Assembly: GCA_947579665.1 (NCBI GenBank)
Contig: OX388343.1
Location: 90,376,254 to 90,440,253 of the forward strand
Direction: 5' to 3'
Source: Sympetrum striolatum
Lineage: Eukaryota; Arthropoda; Insecta; Odonata; Libellulidae
DNA length: 64,000 nt
A program made the translations under genes and the position numbers. The notes below the pieces were generated by a model. It searched no databases. It worked only from the letters and a program-made list of their open reading frames with translations, and had not been told where the DNA came from. Below are positions 37,901 through 49,900 of this stretch, in pieces (positions within the stretch are counted from its first letter, which is position 1; the number at the start of each line of letters is the position of its first letter).

Positions 37901-40900
37901 ATAATCTTCAGTTTCATTAATCATTTTATTCTTATTAACATATATACAGTGAAAACTGTCTTTAGCGAAACCTGTATAAGGCGGAAACCTGTCTTATGTG
38001 GAAAAAAATTTGGTCCCGACAAACACTATGGAGTTTTAATGTATTCTAACCTTGTTTTAAACGGAAACTGTCTAACGCGGAAACGGAATAGATTTTTGTA
38101 TGTTTGAACCTTTGTTAAGCAGAATACCTAGGCGAAAAGCGGGAAGATGGGAAAGAGGAGCCAATAGGTCTGGCCCGGAGAGGGCATATGGAAGACGCGA
38201 AGAATTGAAAGTACGAAGTGAAGATTCCTCGGGTGTCTGCTGCTCGTCTCTTTACGTATGAAAAGGTTTGACTATTCCCACGTTAAGGCAGGTTTTCCTG
38301 GGGATTCGTCCGTTGCGATGAGCAGACAATATCAGGCGCCTTGCAGAGACAACTTCTTCAATACATACAAACTAACCAAAATGTTTTGCTAGGTGGCGGA
38401 ATGAAATGACCGGCTGCAGGAAGTGCCGAGTTCTTTCAGAGGAGTCCATTTAGAGTGGAGGCATTCCCCGGTCTGCTGCTTCGAAACCATGGTTTCGACA
38501 TTTCAAATCTTGCATTTGTCACAATGCCACGTAACGTGCTATCATTGAAAGATAAGTTGGCATTAATTGAGAGTTTTGAACGAGAAAAACTATCCGTGAC
38601 GCAGCTACAAGAGAGATTTAAGTGTGGCAAGACTCAGGTCTATGAAGCAATAAAAAAGGAGGAGGAGTTAAAGAAAGATTTTGAAAAAGGTTAAATAATT
38701 TTGAAAAGTTTTTGGAGATATTCTAAATAGAGGTGGCAAGTGACTTACAGGCACGAATATATTCATAGCATAGCATAGTTTACGGTCTAAAAGGAAAACT
38801 TCCTGCCAGAATAGTGAATTAAATATATTAGTTTGGGAGTGGTTTGTGCAAACAAGATCTCGGAATATTCTTTTGTCTGGGCCAATAGTCCAAGAAAAAG
38901 CAAAGGAGTTTGCAGTGGCTTTAGGAAAACATGACTTTAAAGCCTCGAATGGGTGGCTGGAGAGCTTTAAATACAGGCATAATGTTGTGTGGAATAGTGT
39001 ATCTGGCGAGTCAAACAATGTGGATATTACCATTGTGGAGGAATGGAGAGACATCGTCCGAAGAAGAATTAGTGACTATCAACCCTGTGATGTGTACAAT
39101 GGAGATGAAACGGGATTATTTTTCAGAGCACTGCCATCTAAAACATTATGCCTAAAAGTTGAAATGTGCAAAGGTTTGTATGCAAATTCGACTCTTTGGT
39201 TTGAAAAAATTATAAATTCTGGGTTTACTCATTTTAAGTTATAACATTTCCTTAATTTTTCAGGAGGGAAAGAGTCGAAGGAGTGTTTGACTATCTTTGT
39301 TAGCGGAAGTATGGCAGGGGAATTGTTAACGCCGATGGTTATTGAAAAGTCAGCACGGCCTAGATGCTTTAAAAATGTAGATATTCAAAAACTTTCAGTC
39401 CTCTGGAAAAATAATAAAAAAGCATGGAACACCGCGTCAATAATGGAAGAGTGGTTGAATAATTTCAATTCAGATTTGAAGAGAAAAGGAAGGAAAGTTA
39501 TTCTTTTCCTAGATAATGCAACCTGTCACCCGAAAGTCAATCTGACGAATGTGGAACTAGCATGGTTACCAGCAAACACAAGTAGTGTTACCCAGCCAAT
39601 GGACCAGGGAGTAATCAGATCTCTGTAAGCCATGTATAGAAAGCACTTGATGCGATCTTTGCTGTCCTCAGTGGATTCCTTAAACACAGTGTCAGATATG
39701 TCCAAGAAGATAACGGTGCTAGATGCCATCAATTGGATACATCTGGCTATGAAGGAAATAAAGTGAACCCCTGTGATATCAAGTTTCGCTAAGGCTGGAT
39801 TTTTGCTAGGAAAAGACTCTAATATCGGTAAAAAATGCAATTATGCCTTGTTATTGAAATTTTTCTTTATAATGCACATATTAACTTAAAATTCAATTTT
39901 CAGATTCGACAAATGATCTTAATCAGCTACAAGAGGTGATGGAAAGCAATGTAGGTGCTGAAGAGTTTGTAAATTTCGACAATGATCTTCCTGTTTGTAA
40001 TGAAAGCGAGATACTGGTCAACCCCACAGAGAGTGGATCAGGGAGTGAGTCGGATGAAGATTTAAATTCATCAAATAATGACAACAAGAAAGAATCTTAT
40101 AAAGAAATATTAAAAACTTTAAAAGATTTGGTTAATTTTAGTTTAAATAAAGGTAATTCAGATTAATATAATATTCTTAATGAAGCGATTGTGAATGTAG
40201 AAGATTCTATTATTCGTGAAAATAAGTTAAAACAATCAAAAATAACAGACTATGTTTGCATTTTGTAAATAAGATGTATTTTACGCATTTTATATTAAAA
40301 AATATTATATAAAACATACATGATGATTTTTTTTTTCGCTCTACCTACCTATGAATGATTTTAGTCAAATATCTCAGACCTGTTCGAATCATAGTGTTGT
40401 AATGACGCCTCTCATTCATCGCTGACGGCCGACCCCTGCATTAAGCGGAAAACTGTCTTATCCGGAAAAAAATCATGGTCCCAATGAATTCCACTAAAGA
40501 CAGGTTTCACTGTATATCCTTATATAAGGTTGTACTGCATATTGAGTCCCATTTAATATTACAATAATTTGTAAAATTTAGCATTGTTTTGATAAAAATT
40601 AAACTTCATTTGTCTATTGAAAAGCTTATTATGTTTTAACATGAATTGCTTTAATAGTATACTGATATATTTGCTTACACATGTGCCTTTTGACAGAATC
40701 TGTGCAAACTCAACTATTCAAAATATGAAATCATTTTATGAGTTAATGATGGCCTAATTTATGGTGTCATAGGTTGCCAGCAAGTGTGATTGAGTTGCCA
40801 ATGTGGCCATTGGGCTGAAAAGGTTGGACAACCCTTGTAAAATCATAGACTGATTGTTATGGATAACAATACCTTGTTCCAATTTATCTAGGCAGTAAAG

Positions 40901-43900
40901 GTGTAGATTGTGGTTGTAAATTTTGATTTAAAACCGTGACTCCTTAGTTTTTCATACCATCATGTGACATGGCGTGGGGCTATTTCCACGGCATGGGTAA
41001 ATAATTATAGGAATTGACCCCTAGCAAGCCACCATACTGACCAGAAAAACTAGAACACGGTATAGTTTAGGTACAGTAGGAGTTAATAATAATGAATACA
41101 ACATATAATGAGAGTTGTGTTATTGCAAGTTTTTTTTTGGCCATTGTCTGTTTTGCAGCAAAAAGGATAAGGTAACGAGTAGTTATTTCTGAAGTATCGG
41201 TGTAGCGAGTGCCACATTTCTATATTTGTCTTGCAGGAGACATATCTTGGGATCGTCAATTGAGATGAGAGACGTAGTCCGACAAGCAAACTGTAATCTG
41301 AGGTGCGTTATATCTTCAAAGAGGAGAAATAAATTAAATGCAAAAATTATCGTCACCTAATTCATGCATTTGTTTCTCACAACTCTCCTCATTCTTCCTT
41401 AGAAAAAATGCTTCAGGGAGCTTTGATTAGAGATTTCTCATGAGTTACACTCTTCCCTTAGTGCCGCTGTACATCCTACCCCCTTGTCTCTTGTTTCTTT
41501 TCGACGACAACCCCTCTAGTCAATTCCAGAATTTTTAATTGTGTACCCATCATGTTGGCTTCCAACTGTGGAAATTGTTTTCATACGAAACTTGGCACCA
41601 AATTGTCTGATCCACAATGGGTGGGAATATAGGAGATTAAAACAGATTTGGTTTCCAAGGGTCACCTCTCCCCCTCCCTTGTGACACAGTCATTGCTTAT
41701 GAAGCGTAAATGTACTTTTTATGCATTCTAAAGCATTTGCATAAGGATTAAAAACCTTACAGTTCCATTCTGTTGCAATTGCTGCCCTAGGATTCCAGAG
41801 GATGGGCATTTAGTATTAGAGATTGCCTATAACATGTATTTTTTATATCTAGTACTTTTCTAATTTTATTTTCTCCATTCTCCATGCTCTTGTTATATTG
41901 GACTTCTACTGTATTTTCTGTAAAGTATGATTTTTTAGTGGCATGTTGTGATTAGTTGAAATTAGTCATGTTTTGAATCCTCTTGTTTGAGCTTGTATTA
42001 TTTTGGTTTTATTTTTGAAAATAATATAAAATATTATCTGAGTGCAATGGATTTTAAAAATGTGTTTAAAATGTTTATGAAGTTAGTGTTAAGTGCATCA
42101 TTGAATGTGAAGAGAGAAGTGTAAATCATTAATATAATTCAATTGCCTACTCTATAGCTTCTGATTACCAATACTTCATGTATTACCCTAAGTAGTATGG
42201 AATGCTCTGTAAAACCAATCATATGTATACTATTCTAGTTAAGTAGGTAATCTTTTTAGTTCACCACAATATATGATCTGAGTGTTTATTTCATATACAA
42301 GGGTTAACAAAGATTTACTGCTGTTGATTTATTATTCAGCATAAAAATAATTTACTTCACCACATTACATGGTAAGAATGTTCTATTCTTATTCAATGGT
42401 TAGCATAGTCTTTAAGGCAGAATTTGATTTTGATTTTTATTTTGCTTATGCAAATCCAATGCAGAAGTCAAGAGTTCAGACATTTTTACTCTTTCTATAA
42501 TCTACATATCTATTATATATAGACATTTCTCTGGATATATATCTTATTTATAAGTGAAACCTCTCACTTACGTACATCAACAGTCCTAGAAAATGTGTCT
42601 GTAAGTGAGAGATGCCCATAAGTTGGAGGTGACTGTAAGAAAACCTAATTTTTACACATTATTTTACCATGCAAATATTATGCTGTAGGAATTTAATGTA
42701 GCTGAAAGAAATCCTTTTATTTCAAATATCACTTTCGAATAATTAATAAAAAATTGGAAACAATAAATAAGGTAATTCATTTACTCGCATATGTATTTTT
42801 AAAATTCTTGAAGCATTTATACATTTCAATATGTATACATAAAAATACTTTGCTCACTTAGGCATAAAGAAACCATTGAATTTGGTTTGCTTCTTTCTTT
42901 TTGTAACATGTTCTTTTTCAAAATTTAATTTTACATCAATAAGGCTACTTAATGCCTCACTGTTGCCTTTTGAAATGCAAACTTTCTTTCACAGTTCAAT
43001 TTGATGCAATGCATCGGCATTGCATCAAAGGAACAATACCACAAGCATCTCTTGTGAGATGCTTGTGGTATTGTTCTCATCTAGTTGGTGGCTCTTCAAT
43101 TTTGGACTTAGAACAATACCACAAGCATCTCTTGTGAGATGCTTGTGGTATTGTTCTCATCTAGTTGGTGGCTCTTCAATTTTGGACTTAAATAAATTAT
43201 TTTTATCTGGGAATATGCCATAAAAGTCTCATACAAATCTTTGTTATGTTCACCCTGTGTTCCCATTGTTTCCCTTTTTGTTATAAAATATTTCAATGTG
43301 AAATGAATCTTATTTATTTCAAGTAAACACATTATTAATTTGAAGGAAGTTACTAAGTTCATCATTCTTCTTTTTCAGGCACCAATCTAGAGGTAAGATG
43401 ATATGGGCTCCAAATTGTGAGAACTTGGTTCTAGTCCTTCTTGAATCTGGATCTTATGTCAGTGTCAGGCTTACTGGTGAGGATGCACATTTGCTTAGAC
43501 TTCTAGTATGTAGGTAATAAGTTAATTGATCATGGATGATTGTTTCTACTGCTGAAAATATTTCAGGGACTTTCTGTCTCCTAAGAAAATATAAAACCCA
43601 TGAGTTTTTAGAAAATGAGCATTAATTATCACCGTAATTACATGTATGCTTTTATTTAAAAATAAAGTTGCTTCTAATCTAGATTTATTTCGTTAAAGCT
43701 GATGTTGTTGAAAGTAGAAGTGACCTTGCACAGTGAAAGTGGATCACTTAAGTTTCAAAATTCAGTATTCCAACCTAACCTTATAGAATTTATTTGTTAA
43801 TGATTTATACTACTAATTAGTTAACAAAGTCTTAAACTCTGGAACTGATCTAAAAGAACTAGCCCAGTCAGTTTCCAATAACCTAAATATCCCTTTTTAT

Positions 43901-46900
43901 AATAAGATAATGATTACAGTAATTTGTTGTTTTTGTTATGGTATAGTGCATTTATAGATATAATAGTTGAAATATAAAATATATTTTACTGGCAGATTAC
44001 ATATTACAAATACAGTAGAAGTCCATTATAACATATAATGAGAGTTGCATTGTTGTGAGTGATTTTTTTTACAATTGTCCTTCTCAGAGCAAAAAGTGTA
44101 AGGAGTTACTTCCATTATAATGAATGGTTATATCTGAAGTATCAGTATAACAAATGTCACATTCTATACAGTAGAACCTCAATTTTACGAAGTTGAAGGG
44201 ACCCAAAAATTAGAGCTTTGTAAATCTTTCAAGTAATCAAAACCTCTACAATACTAATCCAGGTTCAGTAGCACAGCGCATAATGTTGAATGGAATTGAA
44301 AGGAAGGTAATATTTCAATAAAATGAATTATACATCCAGATTAATGTTTAATGCAACAGAAAGTAAATTCTAAACTTTTTAAATTTTAAAGTAATGATCA
44401 CTTTTTGTTTTTGTTGAAGTTTCTATGAAGGATGAAACTTTAGCGTAGCCAGAAAATAACTGACTCTGCAAGAATATTTCAAGCTGAAACTGATGGAAAT
44501 ACAATACAAATGGTAACCGTTTTCCCAAATCATATTCAGCTGGGTTTTATAAATTAAGCCCCTTGAAAAAGTTTTACTTAGGTTGTAGGGCACTCTTTGG
44601 CATGCGCTCTTCCTCCCATGAGAAGGTCATGCGGATGATGACAGATGTGAGATTACTCATCTAGCAATTGAAGGTCGAAAAAGGAGAAAAGAGTGAGAAT
44701 CTATAGCTTCAAGGATTTATTTAAGAAAAAGTAAAATTTCAGAAATTATGACACTCTCAAGAGACTTGAGGGAAAAGGTAACTCACTCCTAAATTCATTT
44801 TTTCTTTAAGGATTAAATGAGAATATTTTAAAAATCTTATTATTTCTTCATCTCAACATAAAAATGCTCCTTGCTTCAGCACGATATCTCCGAAACGCAA
44901 CCATTCAGAAGTGTTTTTCTCTGCATGTCCTCTGAAAACCGAGATCGTCTCAGAAAGTGGTACTCCAATGCATGGATATTGCTCTTACATCGCCATCGAA
45001 AAGTCGCTTAATTTGTCGGCGCCACAAATTGTTGCAGGATTTTATTTTAGGTCCCTTTTAAGAAAGCTTCAAAAAACATTGTGGTATAAGTTAACCCATA
45101 TACATCACTATTATTTTCCTCACTGTAGGTGAAAATTTGCCGTAAAATAATGTTTTGCCATTTTGTTGTGTAAATATTGCAAATATTCAACTGTGACCAT
45201 TCAAACCAAGTATTATGAGGCATAAAGATTAGGCTTATAATACTGCACTCTTTTACCTGATGAGTTTGCTCATTTTGGTTCAGGATTGGCTTGAAGTTTA
45301 AATATTTTGCAAAAAAACGAAGTCTGGGATTTTTTCGTGAAATTTGGTCAATTTTGACCCCCTGTAGAATTGTAGCCCTGTGAGCTCAGTTCTTGGCAGC
45401 TAAATTGAAGTACGACAACTTTAAATGTTTAACGCTGCTGCAAGGATTTGGAATATAACAGAGGTTAGCAATAGATTTTAAAATATTCGTTGGATGGTGT
45501 ACACTAGGGTGTCCCAAAAAAATCAAAGTTATTTATTTTAAACGCATACCCTCTAATTTTTTTCTATTTGGCTTAATAAACTTACTTAATGATAATTATT
45601 GCGATTGGATTATGGTAACCTGTGCCGACTTGATGCAAAACAATTTTGAGAAATTAAAATTTGTACCAACAAGGGGGACACCAGATTAATTGGTAATTAA
45701 CTAACGCATTCTCACAAATCTTTCAGGGCACGTTCTTCGCTTAAAAATAGTGGATATGTGTATGGCCGTTTAACTCAATGGGCTTTTGTTTATAAAAAAT
45801 TAGCAACTGAATATCGGAGTTAGGCAACCAATCGATACACATATTACTATAAAGATCTCGAGTTTAGGAATTTCTTTTCTTCCATTTCTTTCTCTGATAA
45901 CTTATCTTTTTGCGATAAAATATCATCTTGATACCACCCAAGCATTCTTTAATTTTAGTTTATATCTATTCTAATATATATAACTTCATACAGTGGGCTA
46001 GAATCGAAAATAGCTGGCCAAAAATACAAAAGTGGATTTTGTTTGTGTGGACTTTGATACTTCGTTTAGTTAATGCTGAACAAATACCATATACAGCTAC
46101 TACTATTAGTTAATTTAGTATTATTAGTAAATTAGTATTATTAAGTAAATTACTTACATTCCTGCAAATTAAATTTATACAGGTGGTTGAAGTTGACCTA
46201 ATTTTCCGAAAATTGCCGGTCATAGAATTTTTGCAAAATTCTTAATAATACTGAGCCTAAGTATCACCGGTTCTACCTCACATAATTATACGGTAAATTA
46301 AATAAATAAATATAGCAGTTGTTTCCTTAGTTTTCTGTTTAGATCATAATTTTATTAACTTTCATTCTTTTGTTTTATTTAAGAGAAAAACATCTACAAC
46401 TTCATTTCAGTCTGAAGCAAGTCATTATTCGATCGTCTTAAAATTGATGACAGTTTTCTCCTCGAATGTCCTACTATGTGGTCAAATAATGTTTCATTTA
46501 AAGAAGCCTGAAAGAAGGTTTCAATGCTGTGGGCAGTGAGCGGTACAGCTGTAAGAGCGGTCTAGTAAACGCAGGACTTTCATGGTTTACTCTTGGTTGA
46601 GGAGGAACAAAAGCAATTTTTATTAGGTTGCGTACAAGAACACCGGAAGATTTATCCTGATTGCAAAATGCGAAATTTCACAAGAAAATTTCTAGAATAA
46701 TGGTTTTTACATGTTAGATAGTAAATATACACGATTTGGGAATATTGCTGTTTTATTTACTAAATAAACATTGAGTTCTGGAATCCTTCCATAATAAATC
46801 AGTACAAATTGTCATTTCTCATCTTTGGCATCGAGTCGGCACGGGTTACCATTACTCAATCTCAATACTATTTATTACACGAGTTATAAAAGTCAAACAG

Positions 46901-49900
46901 AAAAAAATATATGGTACGCGTATTTGAAGTTGTAAATATATGGAAGAAAATAAATTCTTATTAACTCAAGATCTATATAGCAATACGAGTAAAATGTAGC
47001 TTGAATACTGCAAGCAGATCAACAACTCTAATTTCATATTGGCATCATATCGGGACGATCCTCAAAAGAAAAAAAAGGATTGAAAATATTTTTAATATTC
47101 GCTGCAATTTATTTGTCCGTCATTGAACCCAGGTCTTTCGGTGATACTTCCTATGCAACACTATAGAGGATCTCCATGTCTAACTACGTGTGAAAATTCA
47201 AGCAGAAATTTTGGCTGCAACTGCCTCAAACGACGTCATACTTTTCCCTTATATTCCTTATGAGAGAAATATTTATGTGCTCTGGCATCGAACCCAGAAA
47301 CATTATGGTCTTATCTAATTTTTTTCATAAAGCAAATCTTAATATACGTCTTCCAGCTAAGCACGAACTTCCTATCATTTCGATTAGTGCATCAAAAAAA
47401 TAATGAAAAATTACTCCTATGTATTTAAAAGGGCATATATTTGCATCGTCCTACAATTGAACCCAGGATACTTTCCGTGAAAGTCATTTATGTTTTCGAT
47501 AGATCATGACCATATATAAAGGCTCCTAGAGTTTCGATTCTCTACCTATCCGGGAAGTATTTTTTAAAAATTCCCGGAAATCAAAGCAATGTATTGAAAT
47601 AGAAAAAATCGGGACTTTGGGGCCTTCTGGAATCGAACCCATGACACTGAGGTTCAAAATTGCAATTTTTCTGGTGGTTACACATTATGGCCAATACGTC
47701 GAATAAATTTCAAATCTATGACGTTTGTGGTTTAGGCCGTGAATTAGTATCCCATCTATCTATCCATCTATCTATATAGGTATACAAGTAAAATGTAGCT
47801 TGCATACTGCAAGCAAATCTACAACACTAATTTCATGTCGGCATCGTATCAGGACTCAAAAGAAAAAAAAAGGACTGAAAATATTCTTAAAATTCATTGC
47901 AATTTAATCGTCTGGCAGCGAACCTGGGTCTTCCTGGTGAATTACTATGCAGCACAAAGGAAGATCACCATATCTAAATATGTGTGAAAATTCAAGCAGA
48001 AATATTGCCTGCAACTGCCTCAAACGACGTCCTACTTTTCCCATATATTCCTTATGAGAGAAATTTTAATATGTTCTGGCATCAAACCCAGGAACAGCAT
48101 GGTCTTATCTAATTTTTTTCTTAAACCGAGTCTTAATATACAACTTCTATCTAAGTAAGAACTCCCAATTATTTCGATAAGTGCATGAAAGAAATAATTG
48201 AAAACCATCCCAGGGTGTTTTATATGGCAGATGTATTTACCGCCCGGCATCGAACCCGGGTCTTCCCGGCAAAACTTTCTATGTAGCACAACTGAAGATC
48301 ACCACCTCTAACTATGTGTGAAAATTCAGGCAGAAATATTGGCTTCAACTGCCTCAAACGACATCCTACTTCTCCCATATATTCCTTATGAGAGAAATTT
48401 TAATGTGCCCCGGCATCGAACCCAGGAAAAGTACGGTCCTGTCTACATTTTTTTCTAAAACCTATGCTTAATATACATCTTCCATGTAAGCTAGAACTTC
48501 CTATCATTTCAATAAGAGCATGAAAAAAAAATAATGAAAAACTACCTCAATGTATTTTAAACAGCAGATTTTTGCATCGTCTTAGCATCGAACCCAGGAT
48601 ATTTTTTGTTATATTCATTTATGTTTTCGATAGATCATGACCATATATATAGGCTCCTTGAATTTTGATTCTCTACCTATCTGGGAAGTATTTTTTTTAA
48701 ATTCCCGAATATCAAAGCAATGCATTTAAACGGGAAAAATCGGGACTTTGGGGCACTCTGGAATCAAACCCATGACTCTGAGGTTCAAAGTCGCCTTATC
48801 CCTAAAGGTACACGTTATGGCCAATTCGTGGTAAAAATTTCAAGTCGATGACGCTTGTGGTTTAGCCTGTGAGTTTGTATCCTCTCTATATATATTTATG
48901 GATACATGAATGAATCCGGAGAAGCATCTATATATATATATAATATATAGGTATATATATGAATGAATCCGGAGAAGCACCTATATATAATAGATACTAT
49001 ATAGGTATATATATGAATGAATCCGGAGAAGCATCTATATATAATAGATATGTGTAAAGAAATTCCGAAACTCGAGATCTTTATAGTAATGTGTGTATCA
49101 ATTGTTTGCCTAACTCTGATATTCAGTTGCTGTTTTTTATAAAAAAAAGCCCATTGAGTTAAACGGTCAGACACATGTCCACTATTTTTAAGCAAAGAAC
49201 GTGCCCTGAAAGATTTATGAGAATCCGTTTGTTAATTACCCATTAACGTGGTTTCCCCCTTGTAGGTACAAATTTTAATTTCTCGATATTGTTTGGCATC
49301 AAGTTGGCAAGGGTTACCATAGTCCAATCGCAATAATATTTACTAGGTAAGTTTATGAGGCCAAATAGAAAAAAATTATAGCATACGCGTAATTGAATTG
49401 ACAAAAAAAATATTTTCCATTATTTTTGGGACACCCTAGTTTACACCCTGAAAAATGTTAGTCTCTAAGCAAGGTAAAGTCGCACACATTCAGTTAGAAT
49501 CACTCTCTGCGTGAGGTAACCTGTGTTGTGATATCTCGTGTACCTATCAGTAAAATAATGAATAAAACATCGCTGACCAAGAAAAAGAGTTTGGTCACCA
49601 GAAGGTCAATTATCAAGGAACTGCATGATCACGGGCTGGCAAAAACAGAAATTGCTTGGAAGTATGGCATTTCTTTATCTACATTAGCAACAATCATCAA
49701 TTCAAGTGAAAAAATTTTGAGTCACACAACAGCATCGTTAAAAACGAAGTACGTCTGATTGCACAGTGGGCTAGAATCGAAAAAAGCTGGCCAAAAATGA
49801 GAGAGTGGTTATTTTGAGTGTAGACTTTGAAATTTCACATAGTCATGCTTGAATAAATTCTGCATATAACTGCAAAATAATTTCTGTTGGTTCCCGTGCA

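Larger units (their letters stand above)
45503..49440. mobile_element. Foldback element with ~370-bp inverted arms carrying tRNA-like arrays
   Basis: The left arm 45503-45874 begins ACTAGGGTGTCCCAAAAA; the right arm 49059-49440 ends with its complement. By eye the arms stay well over 80% alike to a shared inner end (CGAGTTTAGGAATTTC; complement of GAAATTCCGAAACTCG). Inside are a third, partial arm (46800-46950), the B-box array (46970-48890) and a ~55-bp tandem repeat (48900-49050). There is no transposase between the arms. Confidence 0.8.

Noticed and set aside
38455..40166. Domesticated TIGD host gene
   Set aside because: The frame has two stops and lies between intact TIRs with a TA duplication inside a host intron, so it is a dead transposon copy.
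46970..48890. CRISPR-like or tRNA gene cluster
   Set aside because: Repeats are long, diverged modules with B-box words, not short identical repeats with unique spacers. None can pair an acceptor stem, so neither CRISPR nor functional tRNA genes are supported.
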